A DNA stretch of 64,000 bases from Bacteroides cellulosilyticus (GTDB lineage Bacteria; Bacteroidota; Bacteroidia; Bacteroidales; Bacteroidaceae), in assembly GCF_020091405.1 (NCBI RefSeq), contig NZ_CP081903.1:310001-374000 (forward strand). The letters run 5' to 3'. The notes below the pieces were generated by a model that had not been told where the DNA came from, searched no databases, and saw only the letters and a program-made list of their open reading frames with translations. The position numbers were made by a program, and so were the translations under genes. Below are positions 54,416 through 63,973 of the stretch, one piece after another. Position 1 is the stretch's first letter. Each line of letters starts with the position of its first letter.

Positions 54416-55784
54416 GAAGAAATTAGCTTTTTTATCCTGTCTGCTTCCCATTCTGTGGGCAGCATGTAGCGGTACTGCAACCACCCGCAAAGAATCCGGT
54501 GAATGGGCAAAAGTCCCCGAAATCCTGAAGAACATTGTTCCGCCTACTTTTCCGGACAGTATATATGACGTAACTGCCTACGGGGCAAAAAGCGATACGA
54601 GTTTTGACAGCCGACCTGCCATATTGGAAGCCATCAATCAATGTAATACAAATGGTGGCGGCACCGTTCTCATCCCTGCCGGAAACTATTTCAGCAAAGG
54701 CACCATCCTGCTGAAAAGTAACGTAAACCTGCACGTTGCAGATGGCGCACGTCTGGAATTCTCGAGCGTGGCCTCTGACTATCTCCCCATGGTATTGACC
54801 AAATGGGAAGGAACGGAATGTTTCAACTACTCCCCTTTCATCTATGCCTACCAGTGCACCAATGTCGCCCTGACCGGCAAAGGCACGATTGACGGCAACG
54901 GAGCTGTAACTTTCAATGGTTGGCACGCCCTGCAAGGTCCCGCCCTGGATCGCTTGCGCCAGATGGGTATCGATTCCATCCCGGTATACGAACGCGTATT
55001 CGGAGAGGGATATTACCTGCGCCCATGCATGATACAATTCTACGGCTGCAAGAATGTACTTGTAGAAGATGTACAGATCTACGATTCTCCGTTCTGGATT
55101 ATCCATCCTGTATTCTGCGACAATGTCACCGTACGCAATGTATATATAGACAGTAACAACTACAACAACGATGGTTGTGATCCGGAATCAAGCACGAACG
55201 TACTGATTGAGAACATGGACTTCAATGTGGGAGATGATGGTATCGCCATTAAATCAGGACGCGACCAGGACGGCTGGCGCATCGGCCAAGCCACGGAGAA
55301 TGTGATTATCCGTAACTGTCACTTCGCCCGGTGGGCCATTACCATCGGTAGTGAAATGTCCGGTGGCGTGCGGAACATCTTTATCGAGGATTGCAAGATA
55401 GACAGTTGCCGCAACGGTATTTACTTCAAATCAAATCTGGACCGTGGCGGTTACTTTGAAAATCTGAACATGCGCCGGATAGAAGCGGACGTCTGCCTGT
55501 GGGGAGTGATTAATTTCCGTACGAACTACCACGGATACCGCGGTGGAAATCATCCGACACTCTTCCGCAATATCTGCATAGAAGATGTAACTTGCAACCG
55601 TGTGGACAGCGTAGCACTCATGGCAAACGGATTACCGGAAGCTAAACTTTATAATATCACCCTGCGGAACATAAAGGTAAAACAGGCACCGAAAGCCATA
55701 CAGATGGACAATGTAGTGAACTTAACGCTCGAAAACGTAGAGGTGAACGGGAAACAGGTTACTTCCGCTGAGCAAGAAGACTAA
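54414..55784 (+). CDS. GH28 family polygalacturonase-like lipoprotein
   Basis: The ATG at 54414 gives 456 residues with lipoprotein Cys C18 (LWAACSG); upstream sequence in the frame is low-quality and is rejected. A right-handed beta-helix begins with VTAYGAKSD. The GH28 acidic triad is seen as NNDGCDPES (D253 or D256) and VGDDGIAIKSG (D274, D275), and the lysine motif as GIYFKSN. The usual His motif is replaced by IGSEMSGG, as in exo-acting and rhamnogalacturonan-type GH28. It probably trims pectin. It is a single gene with no adjacent pectin PUL. Confidence 0.88.
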   Translation: MKKLAFLSCLLPILWAACSGTATTRKESGEWAKVPEILKNIVPPTFPDSIYDVTAYGAKSDTSFDSRPAILEAINQCNTNGGGTVLIPAGNYFSKGTILLKSNVNLHVADGARLEFSSVASDYLPMVLTKWEGTECFNYSPFIYAYQCTNVALTGKGTIDGNGAVTFNGWHALQGPALDRLRQMGIDSIPVYERVFGEGYYLRPCMIQFYGCKNVLVEDVQIYDSPFWIIHPVFCDNVTVRNVYIDSNNYNNDGCDPESSTNVLIENMDFNVGDDGIAIKSGRDQDGWRIGQATENVIIRNCHFARWAITIGSEMSGGVRNIFIEDCKIDSCRNGIYFKSNLDRGGYFENLNMRRIEADVCLWGVINFRTNYHGYRGGNHPTLFRNICIEDVTCNRVDSVALMANGLPEAKLYNITLRNIKVKQAPKAIQMDNVVNLTLENVEVNGKQVTSAEQED

Positions 55785-55818
55785 GGGTAAAGACATAGAA
55801 CACTCTGAGGCTTGATGT

Positions 55819-55857
55819 AAAAGATGCCATCTTTTGATATAAAAGGTGGCATCTTTT
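55819..55857. terminator. strong bidirectional terminator
   Basis: AAAAGATGCCATCTTTT (55819-55835) and its reverse complement with one G-T change (55841-55857) form a 17-base stem with a GATAT loop and flanking A/T tracts between convergent genes. Confidence 0.85.
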
Positions 55858-55890
55858 GCATAGTATATAAGAATGTTCTCTTCAGAAAGA

Positions 55891-56907
55891 TTACTCCGTA
55901 ACCAACGGACGTTTACGCCAGTCATCCTTCACATAGCTATCGGGATAGACTGTTTTATCTTTTAACTCACCACCTTTCAGGCGTATCCAGGAAGTAAAGG
56001 TACGTTCCCCCTCCTTCAACACAATTACGCGTGCACCATTAGATAGATGGTTATATTCCGTATTACCACCTGTGAAACGTCCATAAGCCAGTACGATACC
56101 TTTCCACATGACTGAATAGTCATTATCATGGTCATGTCCGACAAAAGTACCCATTACATCACCTGCTTCCTTCATAGCAGCAAACATACCGGTATTAATA
56201 GCAGCTGAACAAGCTTTTTCCATACGCGTACCATAAAGGATGGCGTTCTCATCAGAAGCCGCTTCGTTGTATTCGGACAGCGGGATGTGGAAGAATGCCA
56301 AAGCCGGCAAAGGCTTTCCGTTATTCTTGGCGGTAAAAGCTGCACTTTGCTGACGATACCAGTTCACCTGATCGAATGTAAGCCAGTCATACCCTTTCAC
56401 ATCCGGTAATTTGGAGTACGAGTGAGAATCCAGGCAATAGAGCACTGAAGCATCTTTCTTACCATCCGAAGATTTCACGGTGAGGACGTAGTCGGGAGAC
56501 TCAACGCTACCGCGGTCGGGCTGGATGTTGTAAGGCATGGAACGGATAATATCGTATAATTCGGCACGCGTTTTGCCTTGTTCGTTATCATGGTTACCGA
56601 AAGTCACGACAAAAGGTATCTTACGGGAGGAAGCACAATCAAGTACGGCTCGCATAGCTGTATCAGCAGGCGGTGCATAAACTACATCCCCGGTAAAAAC
56701 AATCAAATCGGGACGTTCGGCATCCAGAACTTCGTTGATACGCTTCAAGGCAATGGCTGAAGCTGGATTGTGATACTGAAAATGAATGTCGGTAAACTGG
56801 GCGATTTTAAACTCTCCGTTCTTGTTAAACTTTAAGGGGGCAACCTGTGCCTGGCAGAACAGAACTGTCAGAAAAGCCAGACAAAGGGTTAAAGAAATTC
56901 TCTTCAT
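55891..56907 (-). CDS. secreted calcineurin-like metallophosphoesterase
   Basis: The 338 residues have a signal peptide (1-20) and the metallophosphoesterase motifs D40-x-H42 (FTDIHF), GD (D74), GNHD (104-107), FFHIPLSEY and GHDHDND. The motif spacing differs from the domain fused to GH2, so the two are not recent copies. The likely activity is phosphomono- or diester hydrolysis in the periplasm. It is downstream of ispF by 47 bases and of the histidine phosphatase gene, possibly in one transcript. Confidence 0.88.
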   Translation of the reverse strand: MKRISLTLCLAFLTVLFCQAQVAPLKFNKNGEFKIAQFTDIHFQYHNPASAIALKRINEVLDAERPDLIVFTGDVVYAPPADTAMRAVLDCASSRKIPFVVTFGNHDNEQGKTRAELYDIIRSMPYNIQPDRGSVESPDYVLTVKSSDGKKDASVLYCLDSHSYSKLPDVKGYDWLTFDQVNWYRQQSAAFTAKNNGKPLPALAFFHIPLSEYNEAASDENAILYGTRMEKACSAAINTGMFAAMKEAGDVMGTFVGHDHDNDYSVMWKGIVLAYGRFTGGNTEYNHLSNGARVIVLKEGERTFTSWIRLKGGELKDKTVYPDSYVKDDWRKRPLVTE

Positions 56908-56954
56908 GTTGTTAGTAATTAGTTTTTAGGTAGTTTATTAGGTTGAAATCAGTA

Positions 56955-57434
56955 TTATTCTTTGGTTATCAAAACTGTTGCATAAGCTGAGATACCTTCT
57001 TCGCGACCGGTAAAACCAAGCTTTTCCGTAGTAGTGGCTTTGATGGAGATGTCGTCTTCATCTATTCCCATTACTTTGGCAAGCGTCTGCTGCATGGCGG
57101 GAATATGGGATTTCAGTTTGGGGCGTTCCGCACAGATGGTTGCATCAATGTTGCCCACGGAATAGCCTTTGGTTGCAATCAGTTCTACGGTTTTCTTCAG
57201 TAATATTTTGCTGTCTATGTCCTTGAACTCTCCTGCGGTATCGGGAAAATGATAACCGATATCACGCATATTGGCGGCTCCCAGCAAGGCATCGCAAATG
57301 GTATGAATCAGCACGTCGGCATCCGAATGTCCGAGTAATCCTTTCTCATGTTCCAGGCGGATACCGCCTAACCAGAGTTCACGTTCTGCCACCAACTGGT
57401 GTACATCGAAGCCAAAGCCTACACGTATTTTCAT
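56955..57434 (-). CDS. ispF: 2-C-methyl-D-erythritol 2,4-cyclodiphosphate synthase
   Basis: The 159 residues are a full IspF: zinc ligands in GFGFDVHQL (D and H) and LLGHSDADV, plus NIDATICAERPKL and ATTTEKLGFTGREEG. It acts in the MEP isoprenoid pathway in the cytoplasm. It is an essential housekeeping gene placed among secreted phosphatases, with a hairpin repeat just upstream. Confidence 0.97.
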   Translation of the reverse strand: MKIRVGFGFDVHQLVAERELWLGGIRLEHEKGLLGHSDADVLIHTICDALLGAANMRDIGYHFPDTAGEFKDIDSKILLKKTVELIATKGYSVGNIDATICAERPKLKSHIPAMQQTLAKVMGIDEDDISIKATTTEKLGFTGREEGISAYATVLITKE

Positions 57435-57505
57435 ATCGTTCTTCTTTTAATTTTATTGGATGAATGCACGAAAGTACGGAAAAAAAGCAAGTGGGGAATA
57501 AAGAC

Positions 57506-57603
57506 AGAACGCAAATTACACAAATTACGCAATTTTTCGTCTTATATAAGGCAACCGATAGGAGGCCTGAAAGAAATTGCGTAACCTGTGTAATTTGCGT
57601 TCT
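57506..57603. repeat. 30-base inverted repeat upstream of ispF
   Basis: Arms 57506-57535 and 57574-57603 pair over 30 bases with a two-base mismatch; they contain GCAAATTACACA and TTACGCAATTT. The 38-base loop holds the palindrome CTTATATAAG. It lies between the histidine phosphatase stop and ispF start. Its ATTACAC...CGCAA wording recalls the palindrome at 51645-51722. Confidence 0.85.
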
Positions 57604-57622
57604 ATTCCGTATTCCTTATGAT

Positions 57623-58912
57623 TTACGGTCTATCCGGCAATTGGGACAGTAGGTCTTTGTAGAATGCCCTGACGTCCTTCCAGTGATAGAAAGGAGCGAT
57701 GTCGGTCTTCACCGGAATACTCACTTCTTTCTCGTTCAGCATGAACTTCACGATGATATCGTCTGCGCTGCCTTTCTTACGGAAGAAAACAATCTGCACA
57801 TTGGCAGCCATAGGCACCATTTTGAAGTTACACCATGCCTGATAGAATTTGGCCGGATCGGACTCTTCATTATAGCAGTTCTCCAGTCTCAGCAAGCCCA
57901 CCAGAGGAATAACATTACCGTCGTGTCCGAAGCGGAAAGTGGCCGAGTTTGTACCGGAGGCAATCGCCGCGTCTGCCGAGTCCATGATATTCTCAACCAG
58001 AGATTTGGCGTTTGCCAGCATCAGCCCGTTCGTCATGGGCGAAGGGCCGTCGCATACATAGTTCTTATAGTTATGTATCTGCCAGATATCAAACAATTCC
58101 TGCTTCTCAAAGATATCATAAAAACAAACCTCCGGTTCCACGTTCTGCATATCAGAAGCAACCCAATACAGACCGCGCATCAGTTCTTCAGGATTCACAT
58201 TCTTACGAATATACTCTTTGCTATTGAACAGTGTATTCACCAGACGTTCCGGACGGACATGTTCTTCTTCGAACTTGCGGAATTCCTCATACCAGGGCCC
58301 TTTGCGTGAAGTAAACTTCATAGCTTCCTGTGTATGGAAATTTAGGTAATCCATATATTTATTGCTGGATTCGCGCTCAATCTGCATCTTCGGGTTGAAT
58401 TCCTTCAGGCGTTCGCAGAATGCATCCATGCTGAGCACGCAACGGATAACTACGGTAGAGCGGGCAGACATCTGCGGTTCACCTTTAAATACTTCAGGGA
58501 ATGCCTGATACATACGTTCGGCAATGCCTCGTTGTTGCTTCACTCCTACCGGACTGAGGTCGCCGCCATGTCCTTTGGCATCTGCCCAGACAATGTCCAG
58601 ACGTTTACGGACATCTTCGCCCAAATCGGTTAATACTCCGGCTGCATGGGCTTTCTCAAAGACTTCCATCACGCGGACGTAGTCTTCATCCGCAATTAGC
58701 CAGCGGGAACCATGACGGCCATAGTGACTGATATAGAACGGTTCATAACCTTTCGGAGCCTTGGTCTGGACGCCCGAAGGACCGGGGTAAGCGTAATATA
58801 CACCACCTGTCGTTGCAATATCATTGAAGATTTCTTCGCGTGTGGCTTGTGCATATAAACCTTGAACAGCAAAAGCTGCTAACAGGACGATTGAAAAAAG
58901 AGTTCGTTTCAT
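57623..58912 (-). CDS. secreted histidine phosphatase (acid phosphatase / phytase branch)
   Basis: From the ATG at 58912 the protein has 429 residues with a signal peptide (1-22). The branch-2 motif is HYGRHGSR (63-70, catalytic H67), with R151 in ARSTVVIRC and the proton-donor motif H330-D331 (FRFGHDGNV). Relatives include MINPP-type inositol polyphosphate phosphatases, which carry HAE rather than HD; so the exact substrate is open. It follows a SusC/SusD pair in the same direction at a 67-base gap. Confidence 0.88.
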   Translation of the reverse strand: MKRTLFSIVLLAAFAVQGLYAQATREEIFNDIATTGGVYYAYPGPSGVQTKAPKGYEPFYISHYGRHGSRWLIADEDYVRVMEVFEKAHAAGVLTDLGEDVRKRLDIVWADAKGHGGDLSPVGVKQQRGIAERMYQAFPEVFKGEPQMSARSTVVIRCVLSMDAFCERLKEFNPKMQIERESSNKYMDYLNFHTQEAMKFTSRKGPWYEEFRKFEEEHVRPERLVNTLFNSKEYIRKNVNPEELMRGLYWVASDMQNVEPEVCFYDIFEKQELFDIWQIHNYKNYVCDGPSPMTNGLMLANAKSLVENIMDSADAAIASGTNSATFRFGHDGNVIPLVGLLRLENCYNEESDPAKFYQAWCNFKMVPMAANVQIVFFRKKGSADDIIVKFMLNEKEVSIPVKTDIAPFYHWKDVRAFYKDLLSQLPDRP

Positions 58913-58991
58913 TCTCATAAACAAGTTGTTATTCTTAATATATTTATTATTGCATTAGTAAAAAGGAAAAGTAATGAATCAACCTTCATCC

Positions 58992-60707
58992 TTATTTCTG
59001 ATAATCCGGATTCTGCGTCAGATACGGGTTCGTGGTAAACTCATCCTGCGGAATGGGATACAATTTGTACTTATCGTTCACATCTTTACCCACATACGTA
59101 CCAACTTCACCGTCGCTACTACCTTTCCAATCCCAGTTATATCCTTTTGTGAATTTGCCGAAGCGGATCAGGTCTGTACGACGCACCAACTCCATATTCA
59201 TCTCACGGGCTCTTTCATCCAGAATGAAATCCAGATTCAACTGGCCGTCGGTAATACGACCGGATACCCCGTCACCATAGTTGCCGGACATATAAGCACG
59301 GTCTCTGATTTCATTTACATAACCCAGCGCCTCAGCACGCGTGCCTTCCGAAGCCCCGCGAAGAATAGCCTCAGCAGCCATCAGGTAAGCATCTGCCGTA
59401 CGGAACATCGGGAGGTCTACAGACGAATACTTAGTACCGCCATCTACCAATTCCTTACGGTCCTTAGTTACATTTCTCCATTTGATGCACGCATAACCAT
59501 TCTCAAAAGTCTTCTGGAAAGCCTTACCTTCTACCCAGGTTTCCTTTGTATGACCGATGGTAAAGAACTGTGCACGCTTATCCTTCTTATTATCTCCCCA
59601 GGGATCATTTTCATAGAAGGTTTGGTCAGCCTCATCAAACTTATCTACAAGCGCCACCTTCACACGGGCATTACCCCAGCCACGGCTACCTACTCCGGTT
59701 TTTACATAGCTATCCATCGGACCATTCATCAATGCTTTAATCAGGAAGTTGGTTCCGGCACTGCTCTGTGCATAGTCAGCATCCTGCACCAAGGGCCAGA
59801 TGATTTCGGAGCAAGTATTGTTATCTGCCAGGAAGATGTGACGGTAATCAGAAGCCAACGGATAATTACCTTCCGTAATCACTTTCCTGGCATATTTATA
59901 AGCATTGGTATATTCATTCTTGCCTACCCATGTTTCGGCATTCAGATAGACACGTGCCAGGAGAAACCAAGCCGATACACGATCCACACGGCCATACTCA
60001 TTCCGCTTCGGTTCTTTCAGCAAGGTTGTCAGTTCTTCCGTTTCGGAAACCACATAGTCGTAGATTTCCTGGCGGGTCTTCTGATGTGGAATCGTACCTA
60101 CATCCATCGTTTCATCAATGAAGGGAGCCGAACCGTACAAGTCGCAAATCATGCTGTAGCAATAAGCACGGATGAAGCGTGCTTCGGCACGGTAATAAGG
60201 CATTTCAGCCTGCAAAGCATCGTATACGCCACGGGCTTTCAGCTTCCCTTCCGCACTTTCGCGCAAAAACTCATTACAGTAGTTAATGGCCATATACAGA
60301 CGATAATATGAATAGCAAATAATCTTTGTCGAAGGGTCCCAGTTCATATACAACAGTGACAAACTTCCATGACTGCCACCGGAATGGAAAACGATCTCAT
60401 CCGTACAAGCCTCTTGCAAATAGAACAGAGCACGTGTATAACCACTATAACCTTCATCAATACCCGGCACGTCGCCGTTTCCGCCATCACCACCCTTTTG
60501 TCCGGTCTGGATAAGGCTGGCATAACATTTTGCCAATACTCCGATGTATCCCTCAGGCGTAGAATAAACCTTCTCGCCCACCAACTCATTGTCGTCCAAA
60601 GGCAATGTATCCAAATCTCCCAGACAAGAAGAAAGAAGGAAGAGAGATACCAGACATATACTTGCTAACTTGAAATATTTCGTTTTCATTGTTTTCTGAT
60701 TTTTCAT
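58992..60707 (-). CDS. SusD/RagB-family lipoprotein (second pair)
   Basis: The 571 residues have lipoprotein Cys C28 (LLSSCLGD); an internal ATG at 60689 would also give a good signal. The SusD core shows YYRAEARFIRAYCYSMICDLYG, NEIRDRAYMSG and LDERAREMNMELVRRTDLIRF, in part. It starts three bases after susC ends. It binds the ligand of the adjacent transporter, which I cannot identify. Confidence 0.94.
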   Translation of the reverse strand: MKNQKTMKTKYFKLASICLVSLFLLSSCLGDLDTLPLDDNELVGEKVYSTPEGYIGVLAKCYASLIQTGQKGGDGGNGDVPGIDEGYSGYTRALFYLQEACTDEIVFHSGGSHGSLSLLYMNWDPSTKIICYSYYRLYMAINYCNEFLRESAEGKLKARGVYDALQAEMPYYRAEARFIRAYCYSMICDLYGSAPFIDETMDVGTIPHQKTRQEIYDYVVSETEELTTLLKEPKRNEYGRVDRVSAWFLLARVYLNAETWVGKNEYTNAYKYARKVITEGNYPLASDYRHIFLADNNTCSEIIWPLVQDADYAQSSAGTNFLIKALMNGPMDSYVKTGVGSRGWGNARVKVALVDKFDEADQTFYENDPWGDNKKDKRAQFFTIGHTKETWVEGKAFQKTFENGYACIKWRNVTKDRKELVDGGTKYSSVDLPMFRTADAYLMAAEAILRGASEGTRAEALGYVNEIRDRAYMSGNYGDGVSGRITDGQLNLDFILDERAREMNMELVRRTDLIRFGKFTKGYNWDWKGSSDGEVGTYVGKDVNDKYKLYPIPQDEFTTNPYLTQNPDYQK

Positions 60708-60710
60708 GAA

Positions 60711-63653
60711 TTAAAAATTAAAATTTACTCCCAGCATGAACATACGCGGGCGCTGATAGATGTTCTTATCGATACCGCTATAAATTTCCGGGTCAAGACC
60801 GCTATAGCCTGTCAGTGTACATACATTCTGCACGGTGAAAGAGAGACGAAGAGAGGTTTTTTCGTTCCACAACTTATCGAAGGTATGTCCTAACGTGATG
60901 TTGTCGATACGGAAGAAGTCACCTTTCTCCAGGAAGTAATCGGTATAGATGCGATCCTGCGTAAATCCGGTTTCAAGAGTAGAACGCAGAATATTGCTGG
61001 AAACGCCGGTTCCACCATAAAGTCCGTCCAAAGAATCGGAGGCTTTCACATAGTTATAAACATAAGCACCGAAGCTTCCATGTCCGTTGATACCCAAATC
61101 CCAGTTCTTATATGTCAAACGGGTAGAAAGACCGCAGTAGTAAGGAGCTTTGGAGCTTTTGCCGGTCACGTACTTGTTGGCATCTTCTTCGCTGCTGGTG
61201 ACCGAACCATCTTTTGCGATATATTTGCCATCCAGCGGCTTACCATTATCGTCATAAGCCTGTTGCAACAGGTAGAAAGTATTCGGAGTTTCGCCTACCA
61301 TGTGGACTTGCAGATATTTACCCGTACCACCGGCATTACCAGTCTTCACATAGTTATCTTCACGGTCGATGGTGTTCAGCTTCGTAATTTCGGAAGTATT
61401 CCAGGTAAAGTTACCGCTGACAGTCCATTCCCAATCCTTATTCTTCACGGGAATCACGTTGATACCGATTTCCAGACCTTTGCTCTTCATATTACCGATA
61501 TTGGTTTCAATCATATTGGTAAAGTTGCTTCCGGCAGGAACGAATATCTTATTCAGCAGATCTTTGGTAGTACGCCAGTAGTAGTCAATCGTACCGGAGA
61601 TGCGGTTGTTCAGGAAACCATAGTCGATACCGATATTATAAGTTTCGGTAGTCTCCCACTTGATGTTGGCATCGTAGCCATTGGGACGGTAAGTAGTGTA
61701 CCATTGATCACCGAAGTAATAGCGGGATTCGTCATAAGACGCCGTATAAGTCGGCAGGTGCTGATAGTAAGAACCAATGGATTGCTGACCGGTCTGGCCG
61801 TAGCTCAAACGGAGTTTCAAATCGGACAGGGCTTTGAAGTTCGAGAGGAAAGCCTCTTCGTTCACACGCCAGGCTGCCGCAACTGAAGGGAAATACCCCC
61901 AACGGTTATCGGGAGAGAAACGTGAAGAAGCATCTGCACGCAGAGTAGCCGTCAGCATATAGCGTTGTTTCCAGGAGTAGTTTACACGTCCATAGAAAGA
62001 AAGCAGGTAAAGTTCGGCTTCGGCATGCTGGGGAGTAGCCAGTTCTTTGCCTTCGGTGTCGGTGGTTACACTATTATTCTTATACCAGAAACGTTGCCAG
62101 CCGTAACCACCCATAACATTGATGTGATGATCTTTCAGTTCCTTGTCGTAATTGGCATAGAAATCGAGCAAGGTGTTGCGCTTGGTCTGATGGTATTTAT
62201 AGCGCTTGCCCGTACCGTCATTCTGATTACCAGTGTACATGGAGGGAGCAAGATCGGGCACATTTTCACGATTGTCATTCTTCTGGATGTCATAGCCCAT
62301 ATTCAGATTAAAGCGCAGGTCTTCCAATCCGTGCACCTTGTAGTCGAGGGCAATGTTACCGATAGAACGTTTTGTCTTTTCGAGTTTGTCAGCCAGTTCC
62401 AGATCGGCAACCGGATTTGCAGCGGCCAGCGTGATGGGTTTACCGCCATTCATCCATGTATAATATCCCAAACCTACATTACCTTCATAGTCTTCGTAAA
62501 CGGGACGGGTAGGATCAAAAGAGATGGCACTGCCAATCACGCCTGTTGAAACCGGTTGATTATTCTCAATACTTCCCTTGACATTGATATCTACAGAAAG
62601 ATGTTTATCAAAGAACTTCGGAGACAGACCTACACTGGCGTTGATACGCTCGTAGTTATTATTCTTCAATGTACCATTCTGGTTAGTATATCCTACGGAT
62701 ACACGGTAAGGCATATTCTTCAAAGCTCCGGTCATGGACAAGTTATGATCCGTACCCAGTGCCACGCGGTAGATTTCTTTCTGCCAGTCTACATCTGCAC
62801 TGCCCAGCTTGAAAGTCTCCGGAGCATTGGCATGCTCGGCAAAAGCCTGACGGAATTCTTCGGTAGAAAGTACATCCATATACTGATATACATTGCTCAC
62901 CGTCATGTTTCCGTTATAGTTGAACGACGGACGAGAGGTACCGTCGGCACTTCCCTTCTTGGTAGTGATGATAATGACACCATTGGAGGCACGCGAACCG
63001 TAAATAGCTGTGGCAGAAGCATCCTTCAATACTGTAAAGGAAGCAATGTCATTCGGATTGATGGCACTGATAGAAGTATTGCTTACGGGTACTCCATCGA
63101 TAACAATCAGCGGATCATTATCTGCCGACAAAGAGGCTCCCATACGGATACGGATGGTACCGCCGCTACCCGGTGCACCATTGCCCGGCACGATATTCAC
63201 ACCGGCAACTTTACCCACCAGAGCATCTTCAGCAGTCAATTGCTTACCTTTGTTCAGCTCATCCGGTTTCACGGTCAGCAAAGATCCGGTCACGTCGCCT
63301 TTCTTCACCTGTCCGTAGCCGATGACTACTACTTCGTCCAGCAATTCGCTGTCTTCCTGCATGGTAACTACAATGAGAGGTTTGTTTGTCACGGTGATTT
63401 CCTGCCCTTTATAGCCGATACAGGTGACGGTAAGCACATTTCCGGTAGCCGCCTTCAGTGTAAAATTGCCGTCCACATCGGAAATCGTACCTATAGAAGT
63501 ACCTTTAATAAGAATGTTAGCTCCGATAACCGATTCACCGGTAGCGTCCTTCACATGCCCTTTCACCACGATGTCTTGTGCTGAAAGCGACAGGGATAGT
63601 AGTAATCCCAACAAAGGGAGAAGTCCCTTGACAAGTCTAAAAATGTTTTTCAT
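60711..63653 (-). CDS. SusC/RagA-family TonB-dependent transporter (second pair)
   Basis: The ATG at 63653 gives 980 residues with a clean signal peptide (LLPLLGLLLSLSLSAQ). A carboxypeptidase-regulatory-like domain (VKGHVKDATGESVIGANILI), the TonB box (LLDEVVVIGYG), a plug with PLIVIDGVPV and SNGVIIITTKKG, and a barrel ending RPRMFMLGVNFNF follow. The frame extends to 63797, but that part is translated from an intergenic hairpin repeat. It shares an operon with SusD and probably with the histidine phosphatase. Confidence 0.95.
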   Translation of the reverse strand: MKNIFRLVKGLLPLLGLLLSLSLSAQDIVVKGHVKDATGESVIGANILIKGTSIGTISDVDGNFTLKAATGNVLTVTCIGYKGQEITVTNKPLIVVTMQEDSELLDEVVVIGYGQVKKGDVTGSLLTVKPDELNKGKQLTAEDALVGKVAGVNIVPGNGAPGSGGTIRIRMGASLSADNDPLIVIDGVPVSNTSISAINPNDIASFTVLKDASATAIYGSRASNGVIIITTKKGSADGTSRPSFNYNGNMTVSNVYQYMDVLSTEEFRQAFAEHANAPETFKLGSADVDWQKEIYRVALGTDHNLSMTGALKNMPYRVSVGYTNQNGTLKNNNYERINASVGLSPKFFDKHLSVDINVKGSIENNQPVSTGVIGSAISFDPTRPVYEDYEGNVGLGYYTWMNGGKPITLAAANPVADLELADKLEKTKRSIGNIALDYKVHGLEDLRFNLNMGYDIQKNDNRENVPDLAPSMYTGNQNDGTGKRYKYHQTKRNTLLDFYANYDKELKDHHINVMGGYGWQRFWYKNNSVTTDTEGKELATPQHAEAELYLLSFYGRVNYSWKQRYMLTATLRADASSRFSPDNRWGYFPSVAAAWRVNEEAFLSNFKALSDLKLRLSYGQTGQQSIGSYYQHLPTYTASYDESRYYFGDQWYTTYRPNGYDANIKWETTETYNIGIDYGFLNNRISGTIDYYWRTTKDLLNKIFVPAGSNFTNMIETNIGNMKSKGLEIGINVIPVKNKDWEWTVSGNFTWNTSEITKLNTIDREDNYVKTGNAGGTGKYLQVHMVGETPNTFYLLQQAYDDNGKPLDGKYIAKDGSVTSSEEDANKYVTGKSSKAPYYCGLSTRLTYKNWDLGINGHGSFGAYVYNYVKASDSLDGLYGGTGVSSNILRSTLETGFTQDRIYTDYFLEKGDFFRIDNITLGHTFDKLWNEKTSLRLSFTVQNVCTLTGYSGLDPEIYSGIDKNIYQRPRMFMLGVNFNF

Positions 63654-63708
63654 AAGGTTATTATTATAATTAATAAAAAATAATTCAGTCTTACCTTTGT
63701 ACCTGTAG

Positions 63709-63728
63709 GGGCGAATCTCTGTTCGCCC
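63709..63728. repeat. GGGCGAA/TTCGCCC hairpin repeat
   Basis: GGGCGAA (63709-63715), loop TCTCTG, TTCGCCC (63722-63728). This GC-rich unit stands out in an AT-rich leader and resembles dispersed intergenic repeats that I recall from Bacteroides genomes. Confidence 0.6.
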
Positions 63729-63865
63729 GCACACGGCACAGACTTTTTTTCTATAATTCTCGCGTAACCTGTTTACCCGATAAAAACCAATACCCAAAGA
63801 AAATCTATTGTTAACTTTAATTTCTACGGCAAAGGTAGAGCATAACTTTCCGGATAAGAAAGTTG

Positions 63866-63973
63866 AGTAGATACGTAAAGTAGATATAAGTAGAAGTTTT
63901 TAAATGATAAGTGATTGAAGTACAACACAAAGTCACTTTCCTACATGAGTCAGGAAAGTAGATTTAAGTAGAC
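63866..63973. promoter_or_regulatory. cluster of AGTAGA repeats upstream of susC
   Basis: AGTAGA starts at 63866, 63879, 63889, 63957 and 63967, all in the same orientation. The last two of the first group and the two of the second group are each 10 bases apart, one helical turn. They are candidate binding sites for the regulator of this operon, which must be encoded outside the window or elsewhere. Confidence 0.5.

Noticed and set aside
63654..63797. 48-residue N-terminal extension of the second SusC
   Set aside because: It would be translated from AT-rich leader and a hairpin repeat, and it would bury the clear signal peptide beginning at 63653.
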